Source of the DNA: an archaeon UBA168
Lineage (GTDB): Archaea > Thermoproteota > Thermoprotei_A > Marsarchaeales > UBA168
Length of the DNA: 8,668 nucleotides
Direction: 5' to 3'
Assembly (NCBI GenBank): GCA_002507085.1
Contig: DAYW01000060.1
Span: 13,684-22,351 of the forward strand
Positions 1-6,587 of this stretch are shown one piece after another. Numbering within the stretch: the stretch's first letter is position 1; each line of letters begins with the position of its first letter. A model generated the notes under the pieces. The model ran no database searches. It saw nothing but the letters and a program-made list of their open reading frames with translations, and was not told the DNA's origin. The position numbers and the translations under genes were made by a program.

Positions 1-17
1 TTAAACAAAGTTATCAT
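1..17 (-). CDS. Possible 5' end of a leaderless gene leaving the window
   Basis: An ATG at 17-15 on the minus strand opens a frame reading M-I-T-L-F up to the window edge. The only support is its position about 25 bases downstream of a good TATA-like box at 38-45, which is the spacing expected for a leaderless archaeal transcript. Five codons cannot identify a product. Lying just after atpI, it could be another ATP synthase subunit such as the c-ring proteolipid K, or something unrelated. Confidence 0.25.
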
Positions 18-37
18 CGTAGAGTAGACGACTAACT

Positions 38-45
38 TATATAAA
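38..45 (-). promoter_or_regulatory. TATA-like box downstream of atpI
   Basis: On the minus strand the bases read TTTATATA, preceded by TGAAAGGTT, so a purine-rich BRE-like element sits in front. The box begins seven bases after the atpI stop codon. An archaeal TATA centre lies about 26 bases before the transcription start, which would put the start at about 15-17, on the ATG noted there. The T-run at 43-47 (minus strand) could instead, or also, help terminate the atpI transcript. The site is AT-rich on both strands, so direction is inferred. Confidence 0.4.
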
Positions 46-51
46 AACCTT

Positions 52-2010
52 TCATTTGATTTGAGCATAAGATGGCTTCTTTATCACCCTGACAGCCTTC
101 CCTTCATAAGACAACGGTGAGAACTGATATCCAGAGCCGCTGAAGAACTTCATCATCCACTCATAAAAGTGAAGCCTCATGCTCTGTATAAAGACCAAAA
201 GCGCCTCAAACGCCATGACTATCAGGTTCCCAAGGGCCGCGATAATCCAAAACATAGCCCATCCCAGCGCAGTTGAGCCAAAGTAACCGTAAGCCAGCCA
301 CGCCACCACAAAAACCACTAACATAAGCGCCAAGTGAGCAACGGCCATTGCCAGCAACCTGAGGTAGGAGAAGCTGTTCGATATAAATGAAATCGTGCTC
401 TCGACGGCGTCCATCAACTCATCACCAAGGGAGCCCTCATGAACAAGCAACTTGGCAAGAAAAGGAAAAACGTAGAGAAGCACAAACGGCACTATAACAA
501 GCGCAGCCCATAAAACTAGCCCAATGCCAGTAAGGGGAACTCTTTCTACTATTAAAGCAAACGCAGAGGGCAGCAACACAAGCTTGGGAAGCGAGCTACC
601 CAAGGCCTTCAGGGCCAATCCCTTCTTTAGCTGGTTAATCATTGAAAGCAGAAAGCCAAGGCTCATCTGGGCTATCCCGACGCCTATGGAAAAGAGCATG
701 AGCGTAACTATGGTTTGAGTGGTGCTTGAAGAGACTGACGCAGAAGGTCTCCACACAGAGAAAGGAGTGCCCGCGAAAGAAAACGCGCCCTGCCAGTCGA
801 ATATGTGAAAGGCGAATGGATGAATCTCAAGGCCGAACACCTCGCCGAAGGCAAGTCCTGAGATCACGGCGGCCGCTCCAGAAAAAGCCATGACGTATCC
901 TAGGTCCTTCAGGCTTCCTTGGAACTTCTTCGCCATGACAACGCCCGCTACGGCAAGCAGAAGGGCCTGTCCGGCATCAGGAAACATCAGGGCGAAAAGA
1001 AGGGGAAACGTGATGGCGGTTATCAACGTTGGATCTACTTCCCCGTAAGCCGGTAATCCCAAGCTTCCCACGATAACCCTAAAGTGGGAGACCAGCTCAG
1101 GAAGCCTCTGCAAAGTCGGAGGGTTATCTGAAGGCAAAGCCTTCCTGTGATAAACAAGAACACCTGGAAAGCGCCTTGTCACTTCAATGAGCTCCTTCAC
1201 CTCGCTTTCCTGCACGAATCCGGTTATTAGCCTCGTGCTTTCTGTGAAATCAGATCCGGGCTTCACCTCAAGTGAGCGCAAAAGCATGCGAGATACCTCT
1301 CCAGCCTCCGTGGCGACCGGCAATGCCTCTTCAAGCAGCTTCTTGCGCTGATCCATAAGCTGGGTTTCGCGCTTCGATAGCTCAAGAAGCCCCTCCTGAG
1401 CTTTCTTCTTCGCACGCTCGGCCACGGGATCAAGCCAACTGGGATAGACTATCTCAACGGCCCCCATCTTCTTAAGCTCCTCGCGCACGCCAATTTCCAT
1501 GGAGGGCTCGTATAGGATAACGTATACCTTTCCCCTCTGAGATTCCGCTTCGGCGTGCGGATAACTCACGCGTAGCTGCTCTTGAGAGAGGAAAACGGCG
1601 TGCCTGTAAAAGCCCAAGGCGGAAAAAGCAGAGTCATCGTATTCCGGGGGGAACGCCTCTAAATTGAGCAGGGCTTCGCTAAGCTTTTGCCTTTGAGCTC
1701 TAACTTCGTTGAGCTCATCCTCTATCCTCTTTTTCTGGTCTAAATAGCCCGATAGCCGCTGAGAATAGCTATCCAAGGCAGCGTTCCATGAAGAAATTTC
1801 GACATCCTTTTTTTCCCCACCTGACTCCCCCAACTCGGAAGCAATCTGAACGATCTCCTGCGCTTTCCGCGCTAACTCATCGTACGCTTCCGGCGCAGCG
1901 GATAAGGAGAAGTGAACCAAACCCCGCTGCGCCAGAGCATCAACGAGATCGCTGGCCTCATCGCGCGGGACCACGATCTCCACCTTCTCCATGGCCTGGG
2001 GAAAGAGCAT
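52..2010 (-). CDS. atpI: A-type ATP synthase subunit I (subunit a), membrane stator and ion channel
   Basis: This is the large membrane subunit of the Ao sector, which forms the ion half-channels against the c-ring and anchors the peripheral stalks. I chose the ATG at 2010 (652 residues) because the protein then opens MLFPQAMEKVEIVVPR, the usual M-x-x-P-x-x-M-x-K-V opening of the family, with AAGGT upstream. The same frame extends to a GTG at 2085 (677 residues) with an in-frame ATG at 2040. The N-terminal half is soluble, with charged coiled-coil stretches at about residues 85-120 and 200-240. The C-terminal half has about seven or eight hydrophobic segments. The essential arginine is seen in SYLRLLAM (R551), and the second conserved one in SMRLHFYEW (R612). 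The loop usually written MFGDxGxG reads MFPDAGQA here. The gene is separated from atpE-A-B-D by the phosphate genes and appears to have its own promoter. Confidence 0.95.
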   Translation of the reverse strand: MLFPQAMEKVEIVVPRDEASDLVDALAQRGLVHFSLSAAPEAYDELARKAQEIVQIASELGESGGEKKDVEISSWNAALDSYSQRLSGYLDQKKRIEDELNEVRAQRQKLSEALLNLEAFPPEYDDSAFSALGFYRHAVFLSQEQLRVSYPHAEAESQRGKVYVILYEPSMEIGVREELKKMGAVEIVYPSWLDPVAERAKKKAQEGLLELSKRETQLMDQRKKLLEEALPVATEAGEVSRMLLRSLEVKPGSDFTESTRLITGFVQESEVKELIEVTRRFPGVLVYHRKALPSDNPPTLQRLPELVSHFRVIVGSLGLPAYGEVDPTLITAITFPLLFALMFPDAGQALLLAVAGVVMAKKFQGSLKDLGYVMAFSGAAAVISGLAFGEVFGLEIHPFAFHIFDWQGAFSFAGTPFSVWRPSASVSSSTTQTIVTLMLFSIGVGIAQMSLGFLLSMINQLKKGLALKALGSSLPKLVLLPSAFALIVERVPLTGIGLVLWAALVIVPFVLLYVFPFLAKLLVHEGSLGDELMDAVESTISFISNSFSYLRLLAMAVAHLALMLVVFVVAWLAYGYFGSTALGWAMFWIIAALGNLIVMAFEALLVFIQSMRLHFYEWMMKFFSGSGYQFSPLSYEGKAVRVIKKPSYAQIK

Positions 2011-2113
2011 GTGGTAAACCTTGCTCGCGCTATTAAGCATTGCAACTCTCAACGTAGCCCTTTCCAGTCCCGTGAACTGCAACACCTGAATTCGATAACC
2101 CCCATCAATAGGC

Positions 2114-2126
2114 GCTTAAATTAAGC
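2114..2126. promoter_or_regulatory. 13-base palindrome in the divergent atpI / phoU-like promoter region
   Basis: The bases GCTTAAATTAAGC form a perfect inverted repeat around a single central A. They lie in the gap between the divergent atpI and PhoU-like genes. The AT-rich core resembles a weak TATA element on both strands. Read leftwards it would start transcription near 2094; read rightwards near 2146, giving a 38-base leader with GGGGAG at 2158-2163. It could be a shared bidirectional TATA element, a dyad operator for a dimeric regulator, or chance in AT-rich DNA. Confidence 0.35.
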
Positions 2127-2145
2127 CAAGCTTTTTCGGCGCTAG

Positions 2146-2154
2146 GGTTAAATC
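2146..2154 (+). promoter_or_regulatory. Alternative TATA-like element for the phosphate genes
   Basis: GGTTAAATC has its TTAAAT core centred about 26 bases before position 2177. Transcription from it would leave a leader of roughly seven bases before the ATG at 2184, which suits an archaeal leaderless or nearly leaderless message. It competes with the palindrome at 2114-2126, and the sequence alone does not choose between them. Confidence 0.25.
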
Positions 2155-2183
2155 AACGGGGAGCTGTTCTACCCTGCTTAGAA

Positions 2184-2870
2184 ATGTGGCCAAGATCGTT
2201 CGGGAGACTTAGCTTTTTCGGAAAGAAGGAGACTTTGGCCATTGAGACTTTGCTGAAGGAGGCAAAGATGGTGGAAGAAACCATAGGACTTGCCGAAGGA
2301 GTTATTAAAGCAGCAAGCAGGGGTGATTGGACTCTAGTAGAGGCAGAAAGCGAGAGGGTTTCAAGGAGCGAGGAAAGGGTTGATGTCATCCACAGAGAGG
2401 GTATGGTGCTGATATCCGAAGGCGCCTTCTTTGCAGGCATAAGAGAGGATATCCTTAACCTTATGGAGACTATAGATAACATAGCCGATTACTCTAAGGA
2501 CGCATGCCGCGTTATCGCGCAGTATCCGGTAGGGCTTGAGGACTATCAGGCCGTGTTTGCAGCAGATGATCCCATGTCACTCATCAAGAAAGCCGAAGAG
2601 GCAATGTCAACGCTGGAGTCATGCATAAGCAAGCTGTTCACCAATCCAAGGGAATCGGTGAATCTGGCCATGGACGTGGAAAGGAAGGAAGAAGAGGGAG
2701 ACGAGATAAAGGCCCGGCTAATCAAAAAAATATTCCAAAGAAGAAACTCCATGGACGTGCTCACGTTGCTTGAGCTCAAGGACTTCGTGCTCTGGCTAGA
2801 CAACGTTCTGGACGCCATCGAGGCAGCTTCGGATATAGCCATAGTGATAGCGGCAAAATCAGGTGTATAA
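2184..2870 (+). CDS. DUF47 / PhoU-like phosphate transport regulator
   Basis: This 228-residue, largely helical cytosolic protein belongs to the DUF47 (PhoU-like) family. Members bind metal clusters on three-helix bundles and typically sit beside PiT transporters, where they are thought to modulate phosphate uptake. Acidic E/DxxxD-type motifs appear twice: METIDNIADYSKD (residues 94-106, with E95, D98 and D102) and LWLDNVLDAIEAASD (203-217, with D206, D210, E213 and D217). These are the usual metal-binding positions of the two repeats. The length fits the family (about 210-230). The ATG at 2184 gives the opening SFFGKKE, a common DUF47 start, and nothing upstream extends it sensibly. The next gene starts one base after its stop, so the pair is almost certainly co-transcribed and translationally coupled. 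It reads opposite to the flanking ATP synthase genes. Confidence 0.9.
   Translation: MWPRSFGRLSFFGKKETLAIETLLKEAKMVEETIGLAEGVIKAASRGDWTLVEAESERVSRSEERVDVIHREGMVLISEGAFFAGIREDILNLMETIDNIADYSKDACRVIAQYPVGLEDYQAVFAADDPMSLIKKAEEAMSTLESCISKLFTNPRESVNLAMDVERKEEEGDEIKARLIKKIFQRRNSMDVLTLLELKDFVLWLDNVLDAIEAASDIAIVIAAKSGV
2861..2865 (+). promoter_or_regulatory. Shine-Dalgarno deciding the PiT start
   Basis: AGGTG lies six bases before the ATG at 2872 and inside the last codons of the PhoU-like gene. The GTG at 2863, which would give a start three codons earlier, overlaps this site and has no motif of its own at the right spacing. I therefore prefer the ATG at 2872. Confidence 0.55.
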
Positions 2871-2871
2871 A

Positions 2872-3972
2872 ATGCTCTTGCTTGCGCTGGCTCTGGTCGC
2901 CGCCTTCGCGATCGGAGCAAACAACGCGGCAGCAACCGTGGGAGCCATCGTGGGCTCTGGAATAATGAGGGAAGACAAAGCCCTTCTTCTTGCCGGAATC
3001 GGCATGGCTACAGGAATCATGCTTGAGGGATGGAAAATGAGACCAAGCGTTGTTGGTTACATGATAAAGGCGAACCAGAGCTCCGTCACGGCCTCGCTGC
3101 TGTTGGCATCGCTTATCGTGCTTGTCGTCGTTACTTTTTTTGCGCTTCCGCTTTCATTTTCTCAAGCACTTGTTGGAGGGGCCATAGGGATAGGGATTCT
3201 CACAGGTACTTTAAACCTCAAATTCGCGGCACTGGTCTCGGCCTCATGGGTTTACGCTCCCCTTTTGTCGATACCTCTTTCCGCCGCAATTTACGTGGCC
3301 CTGAGGGCCGCACTCCCCAAGGGCATATTCCGCAGGGCGAGGATCAACGCGGTCCTCGTCACGCTCTCGTCGTTCTACGTGTCGTATGTCCTTGGCGCCA
3401 ACACCGTTGGGCTCCTTGAGGGGATGAGCTCGACGCCCTCCTCTGAGAGCGGGCCAGCTCTTGCAGCCGCAGCCTTCCTGGGTTCTTACTTGGCAGGGAA
3501 GACCGTTACGAAGACCGTTTCCGAAGACATCGTGGGGATAAGCCCGATAGCATCCTCTGGCGCGAGCTTTGCAAGCGCCCTAATGGTGGAGGTTATGACG
3601 CAGCTTTCCATACCGGTTTCAGTATCGCAGATAGGAGTTACGGCCATATTTGGCCCCGCCTATACCAGACGGGCAACCGTAGCTAACAAAAGCAGGATAG
3701 CAAAGATAGCTGCGGTATGGGCTATAGCTCCCGTGCTCGGATTCGTTCTCGCCTCAGGCCTTTATCTTCTTCTTCCGAAAACCCTACCCCGATGCCCAAT
3801 TCGGACCATGGAAACTAGCCTTAGCTCACGCTCTTGCTCCATTGCCAGAGCACGCATGAGGATGCCTGAAGCGATTCCCAACCTGGTCCATGCGAGCTAT
3901 TCCGCCCTCGTGGGTAGGGCTTCCTGCTCCAGCGATCAGAATCTCTTCACAGGCATCCCGCGCGGACCCTAG
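2872..3972 (+). CDS. PiT-family inorganic phosphate (or other anion) permease with an odd C-terminal tail
   Basis: This is an integral membrane protein with the inverted two-repeat PiT layout. The first repeat has LVAAFAIGANNAAATVG (residues 8-24) and LPLSFSQALVGGAIG (about 92-106). The second has YVLGANTVG (about 172-180) and IPVSVSQIGVTAIFG (about 247-261). These match the GANDVANA and STTHA signatures in position but not in key residues: the GAND aspartate is Asn then Thr, and STTH is SFSQ then SVSQ. Translational coupling to a DUF47 gene supports phosphate as substrate; sulfate or another anion is possible. The hydrophobic domain finishes at ASGLYLLLPKTL (about residue 305, base 3786), a normal family length. 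The frame then runs on for 61 Ser/Arg/Cys-rich residues with no membrane segment, lying antisense to a possible broken gene. The tail may come from a lost stop or an indel. Confidence 0.85.
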   Translation: MLLLALALVAAFAIGANNAAATVGAIVGSGIMREDKALLLAGIGMATGIMLEGWKMRPSVVGYMIKANQSSVTASLLLASLIVLVVVTFFALPLSFSQALVGGAIGIGILTGTLNLKFAALVSASWVYAPLLSIPLSAAIYVALRAALPKGIFRRARINAVLVTLSSFYVSYVLGANTVGLLEGMSSTPSSESGPALAAAAFLGSYLAGKTVTKTVSEDIVGISPIASSGASFASALMVEVMTQLSIPVSVSQIGVTAIFGPAYTRRATVANKSRIAKIAAVWAIAPVLGFVLASGLYLLLPKTLPRCPIRTMETSLSSRSCSIARARMRMPEAIPNLVHASYSALVGRASCSSDQNLFTGIPRGP

Positions 3973-4101
3973 GCCACCTCTACATGGGCTCGACATCCAG
4001 CTCCCGCTCGGTTGGCCATCTGGCGCGCAAATGCGGGATCATCCAAAGGCCTTTTGAAGCCTTTCGCCCTTGCCTAGCGAAATGGGACTTCCGCCCTTCA
4101 T
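3784..4101 (-). pseudogene. Candidate frameshifted gene following DUF371 in the operon
   Basis: An ATG at 4101 lies four bases after the DUF371 stop, as expected for the next operon gene. It reads MKGGSPISLGKGERLQKAFG, then TGA at 4041-4039. One frame over, from 4043, it continues DDPAFARQMANRAGAGC to AHVEVA, then TAG at 3971-3969. A third frame from 3972 gives LGSARDACEEILIAGAGSP and on to GGIARMDQ. A fourth from 3881 gives LGIASGILMRALAMEQEREL. The pieces abut almost exactly and look like one soluble protein of about 105 residues, whereas the opposite strand reads as proline-rich antisense text. I do not recognise the family. It may be a real decaying gene, an assembly with sequencing indels, or chance. 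Its 3' end could be the TAG at 3786-3784 or the TAA at 3764-3762, depending on frame, so it overlaps the PiT tail. Confidence 0.35.
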
Positions 4102-4105
4102 AGGG
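3973..4105. other. Convergent gap between the PiT and DUF371 stop codons
   Basis: The plus-strand phosphate transcript and the minus-strand ATP synthase transcript end facing each other here. No run of five or more T is visible on either strand, so no classical archaeal oligo-T terminator can be called. The only fold I can see is a 6-bp stem at 4045-4064 (AAAGGC, eight-base loop, GCCTTT) without a T-tract. Most of the gap is taken up by the first half of the possible broken frame at 3784-4101. Apart from that I see no gene. Confidence 0.5.
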
Positions 4106-4570
4106 TTAAAAGCCGCCTCGGCCACCAAGCGTTACCTTCACTTTTATATCCAGTTCCATACCTTCTCTTAGCTTTTCTATCAGCCTCCTGTCGAGGTCCT
4201 TTGCCGCTTTGTCGCACCTTATGGCCAGCGTCTCCGGGCTGATGTACGCGCTCTTTCTAAGTATGAAGCACCTATCGCTTGATATCGGCAGTGACTCATG
4301 TCCCCATCCGCTTACGGCGTCCGTAATCCCGCCGCAGGAAAAAAACACATCTACCCGGGCGCCCTTCCTTATCATCTGCTTAATCTCATCTGGAATCTGG
4401 GAAGGAGCCATTGAGCTGAAAACGGCGATTATGCAGTCCCCTCTCTCCGTTAAATGGCCTTCTGTGGTGATCTCAAGCGTTGACCTGTGCGTTGCCCTCA
4501 CAAGGGGATGCCCCCTCGCCTTAAAGTTGAACGATGCGACATGATCTGCCATCTTAGCGCTCCCTGTCAT
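4106..4570 (-). CDS. DUF371 family protein of unknown function
   Basis: The protein has 154 residues from the ATG at 4570, or 148 from the ATG at 4552. I recognise DUF371 from the signature RGHPLVRATHRSTLEITTEG (residues 19-38), followed by L-T-x-R-G-D-C-I-I (about 40-48) and a hydrophobic core ending DIKVKVTLGG. No biochemical role is established to my knowledge. It is small and soluble, with no membrane segment or signal peptide, and its conserved His, Arg and Cys residues would suit an active or binding site (inference). The upstream ATG overlaps the atpD stop by four bases (ATGA). The downstream ATG has AGGGAG seven bases before it and begins closer to the family's usual start. Either start leaves it coupled to the ATP synthase operon, which is notable for an uncharacterised protein. 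Confidence 0.85.
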   Translation of the reverse strand: MTGSAKMADHVASFNFKARGHPLVRATHRSTLEITTEGHLTERGDCIIAVFSSMAPSQIPDEIKQMIRKGARVDVFFSCGGITDAVSGWGHESLPISSDRCFILRKSAYISPETLAIRCDKAAKDLDRRLIEKLREGMELDIKVKVTLGGRGGF

Positions 4571-5184
4571 CGCTGAGCTTGCTTTCTTTCCTTTACGGCC
4601 TTAAGCGAAATCAGCTCCTCCCTGTCGCGCTCCTCAAGCGAATCCGATATGAAACGTATGGTTTCCTGGTATTGGGGAAGGAAGATGTTCTCCAGCGCGT
4701 TAACCCTGCGCTGCATCCTTTTCATTTCCTTAGCAAAAGACATAATCGATGCCTGAAGTTCTGCAAGCTTCGACAGCTCCACAATTAACTGGAAGAAGAG
4801 CGAGGATGCCAGCTCAACGCTCGCGCTTTCGAAGCCCGGAGGAAGCACGAGCTTCCCAGTTGGCTTCCTATCTACCTTGTAAACCGCAACGCGCACTCCC
4901 ATCACGCTTTTGGCCTGCTGTGACACGTAAACCTCCGCTCTTTGCACTGAATTGAGCTGCACGTGAGCCTCGCCCTCTGCCTTGGCCAAGGCCAAAAGCG
5001 CTGGCCTCAGCGACTCTGAGGCAGCATCGGCCTGCTGGCGCAAAGCCATGACCTCCTTCTTAAGCTCTTCGAGAAGGGCCTCTCTTTTTTGCTCGAGAAG
5101 GTCGTGACCAACCTTAAGCGTCGCCTGCTCCCGTTTCAGCCTAAGAAGGTTAAAGCGGGTTGGAGGCACGTTCATGCGTTCCAT
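4567..5184 (-). CDS. atpD: A-type ATP synthase subunit D (central rotor shaft)
   Basis: Subunit D forms the long coiled-coil shaft that turns inside the A3B3 head and couples rotation to catalysis, playing the part of the F-type gamma subunit. The 205-residue length is typical. It opens with the family hallmark VPPTRFNLLRLKREQ (residues 6-20) and continues as a charged helix to about residue 75. The C-terminal return helix includes EMKRMQRRVNALENIFLPQY (143-162) and ends in a Lys/Glu-rich tail. The centre (about 90-125) is the short globular part, with KLVLPPGFES. The ATG at 5184 lies two bases after the atpB stop, with GAGG upstream. Its stop overlaps the DUF371 start by four bases, so translation is probably coupled on both sides. 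Confidence 0.95.
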   Translation of the reverse strand: MERMNVPPTRFNLLRLKREQATLKVGHDLLEQKREALLEELKKEVMALRQQADAASESLRPALLALAKAEGEAHVQLNSVQRAEVYVSQQAKSVMGVRVAVYKVDRKPTGKLVLPPGFESASVELASSLFFQLIVELSKLAELQASIMSFAKEMKRMQRRVNALENIFLPQYQETIRFISDSLEERDREELISLKAVKERKQAQR

Positions 5185-5186
5185 TT

Positions 5187-6587
5187 CTAGGTCCTCTTCT
5201 TCATGTACTTCGATATTTCGTCCGGGCTTACCCTGCTGAGCTCATCCTCGGGAAGAAGCGCAAGGGAATCCCAACCTAAGTTCAAAGTCTCCTCGATGCC
5301 GCGATCCTCATCTTCAGCCTGCTTCAAGAACCTCTGCTCGAAGAAGTCCCCAAACTTAAGGTACATGCGATCCTTCTCGCTTAGCCCTTCTTCGCCCACC
5401 ACGGTCTCCAGAGACCTTACCTCCTTCATTCTGGCATAAGAGGCGTAAAGCTGGTTTGATAGATCCATGTGATCCTCCCTCGTGTAGCCCTTGCCAACCC
5501 CGTCCTTCATAAGTCTTGAGAGACTCAATGAAATGTCTATAGGAGGATATATCCCCCTCCTGTAGAGCCCTCTATCCAGAACGATTTGCCCTTCGGTTAT
5601 GTATCCCGTTAGGTCTGGTATTGGGTGTGATATGTCGTCGTTTGGCATGGTGAGGATGGGCAGCAAAGTTATGCTGCCCTTCTTTCCTATGATCTTTCCG
5701 GCCCTTTCGTATATCGATGCAAGATCGGTGTACATGTATCCCGGATATCCCTTCCTAGCAGGTATTTCGCCTCTGGACGAGCTTATCTCCCTGAGGGCGT
5801 TGCAGTAATTCGTCATGTCTGTCATTATCACGAGCACGTGCATTTGCTCTTCAAAGGCCAAGTACTCCGCCATGGTCAGCCCTACCCTTGGCGCCGTTAT
5901 CCTTTCCACAGCGGGCGAATCCGCCAAGTTGAGAACCATGGCCACGTTGGCCAGCGCCCCCGATTCTTCAAAGCTCCTGCGGAAGTACATGGCCTCGTCA
6001 TGCGTAATGCCGATAGCCACGAAAACTATGGCGAATCCCTCCGATGAGTTGAGCAACTTCGCTTGCCTAGTTATCTGAGCGGCTAGCGCGTTATGAGGCA
6101 GGCCCGCCCCACTGAATATGGGAAGCTTTTGCCCTCTCACAAGGCTGTCCATCCCGTCAATGCCGGAAATTCCAGTTTCTATGAACTCGCTTGGGTACTC
6201 CCTTGCCGTGGGGTTTATGGGCGAACCGTTTATGTCCGCCTTCTCACGAGCATAGGGATAAGGCTTGCCATCTGCGGGCTCGCCAATTCCATCAAATACC
6301 CTGCCAAGCACTTCTTGGGAAACGCCAACCTCAAGCCCCCTCCCTAGGAACGTGGCGGACGTCCCACCCAGCGAGAGACCGGTTGTTCCTTCAAAAACCT
6401 CAACAACCGCGACGTCCCTCGATACCTCAAGCACCCTGCCCAAGCTGCGACCTCTCGCGGAGCTTATCTCCACCAATTCGTCATATCCCACGTCCTTAAC
6501 TCCCTTGATGAACACGAGCGGACCGTTTATCTGCGTGACCGTCGCGTAGCTGACCCTTCTCTTGAGCCCCATCTGAATTTCGCTCAC
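5187..6587 (-). CDS. atpB: A-type ATP synthase subunit B (non-catalytic nucleotide-binding subunit)
   Basis: Subunit B alternates with A in the hexameric head and contributes to the nucleotide-binding interfaces without being the main catalytic subunit. The 466 residues match the usual family length. The N-terminal beta-barrel begins YATVTQINGPLVFIKGV (residues 14-30). The P-loop is degenerate as expected, SGAGLPHNALAAQ (159-171), with no GKT. MTDMTNYCNALREIS (255-269) and the arginine-bearing DISLSLSRLMKDGVG (351-365, R358) are family hallmarks. The C-terminal helical domain is complete. It starts at GTG 6587, overlapping the atpA stop in the four bases GTGA. Nothing in it looks damaged or unusual. 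Confidence 0.97.
   Translation of the reverse strand: MSEIQMGLKRRVSYATVTQINGPLVFIKGVKDVGYDELVEISSARGRSLGRVLEVSRDVAVVEVFEGTTGLSLGGTSATFLGRGLEVGVSQEVLGRVFDGIGEPADGKPYPYAREKADINGSPINPTAREYPSEFIETGISGIDGMDSLVRGQKLPIFSGAGLPHNALAAQITRQAKLLNSSEGFAIVFVAIGITHDEAMYFRRSFEESGALANVAMVLNLADSPAVERITAPRVGLTMAEYLAFEEQMHVLVIMTDMTNYCNALREISSSRGEIPARKGYPGYMYTDLASIYERAGKIIGKKGSITLLPILTMPNDDISHPIPDLTGYITEGQIVLDRGLYRRGIYPPIDISLSLSRLMKDGVGKGYTREDHMDLSNQLYASYARMKEVRSLETVVGEEGLSEKDRMYLKFGDFFEQRFLKQAEDEDRGIEETLNLGWDSLALLPEDELSRVSPDEISKYMKKRT

Noticed and set aside
2153..2935. Open frames on the minus strand across the PhoU-like and PiT genes
   Set aside because: They mirror the plus-strand codons and give Ser/Leu-rich antisense text with no recognisable domain, while the plus strand shows clear family motifs.
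4045..4064. Hairpin AAAGGC / GCCTTT as a terminator
   Set aside because: The stem is short, no T-run follows on either strand, and archaeal termination relies mainly on oligo-T tracts.
3780..4105. A structural RNA such as RNase P or SRP RNA in the convergent gap
   Set aside because: GGCGGAAGTCCC near 4085-4096 (minus) loosely recalls the RNase P GAGGAAAGTCC motif, but the other conserved blocks and the SRP helix 8 tetraloop context are not visible. A covariance-model scan would settle it.
4209..4544. Plus-strand frame of 111 codons opposite DUF371
   Set aside because: It is antisense to a recognised family signature, and the composition is that of a shadow frame.
5203..6549. Several plus-strand open frames across atpB
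   Set aside because: All lie antisense to a complete, well-conserved atpB and have no start signals or domains.
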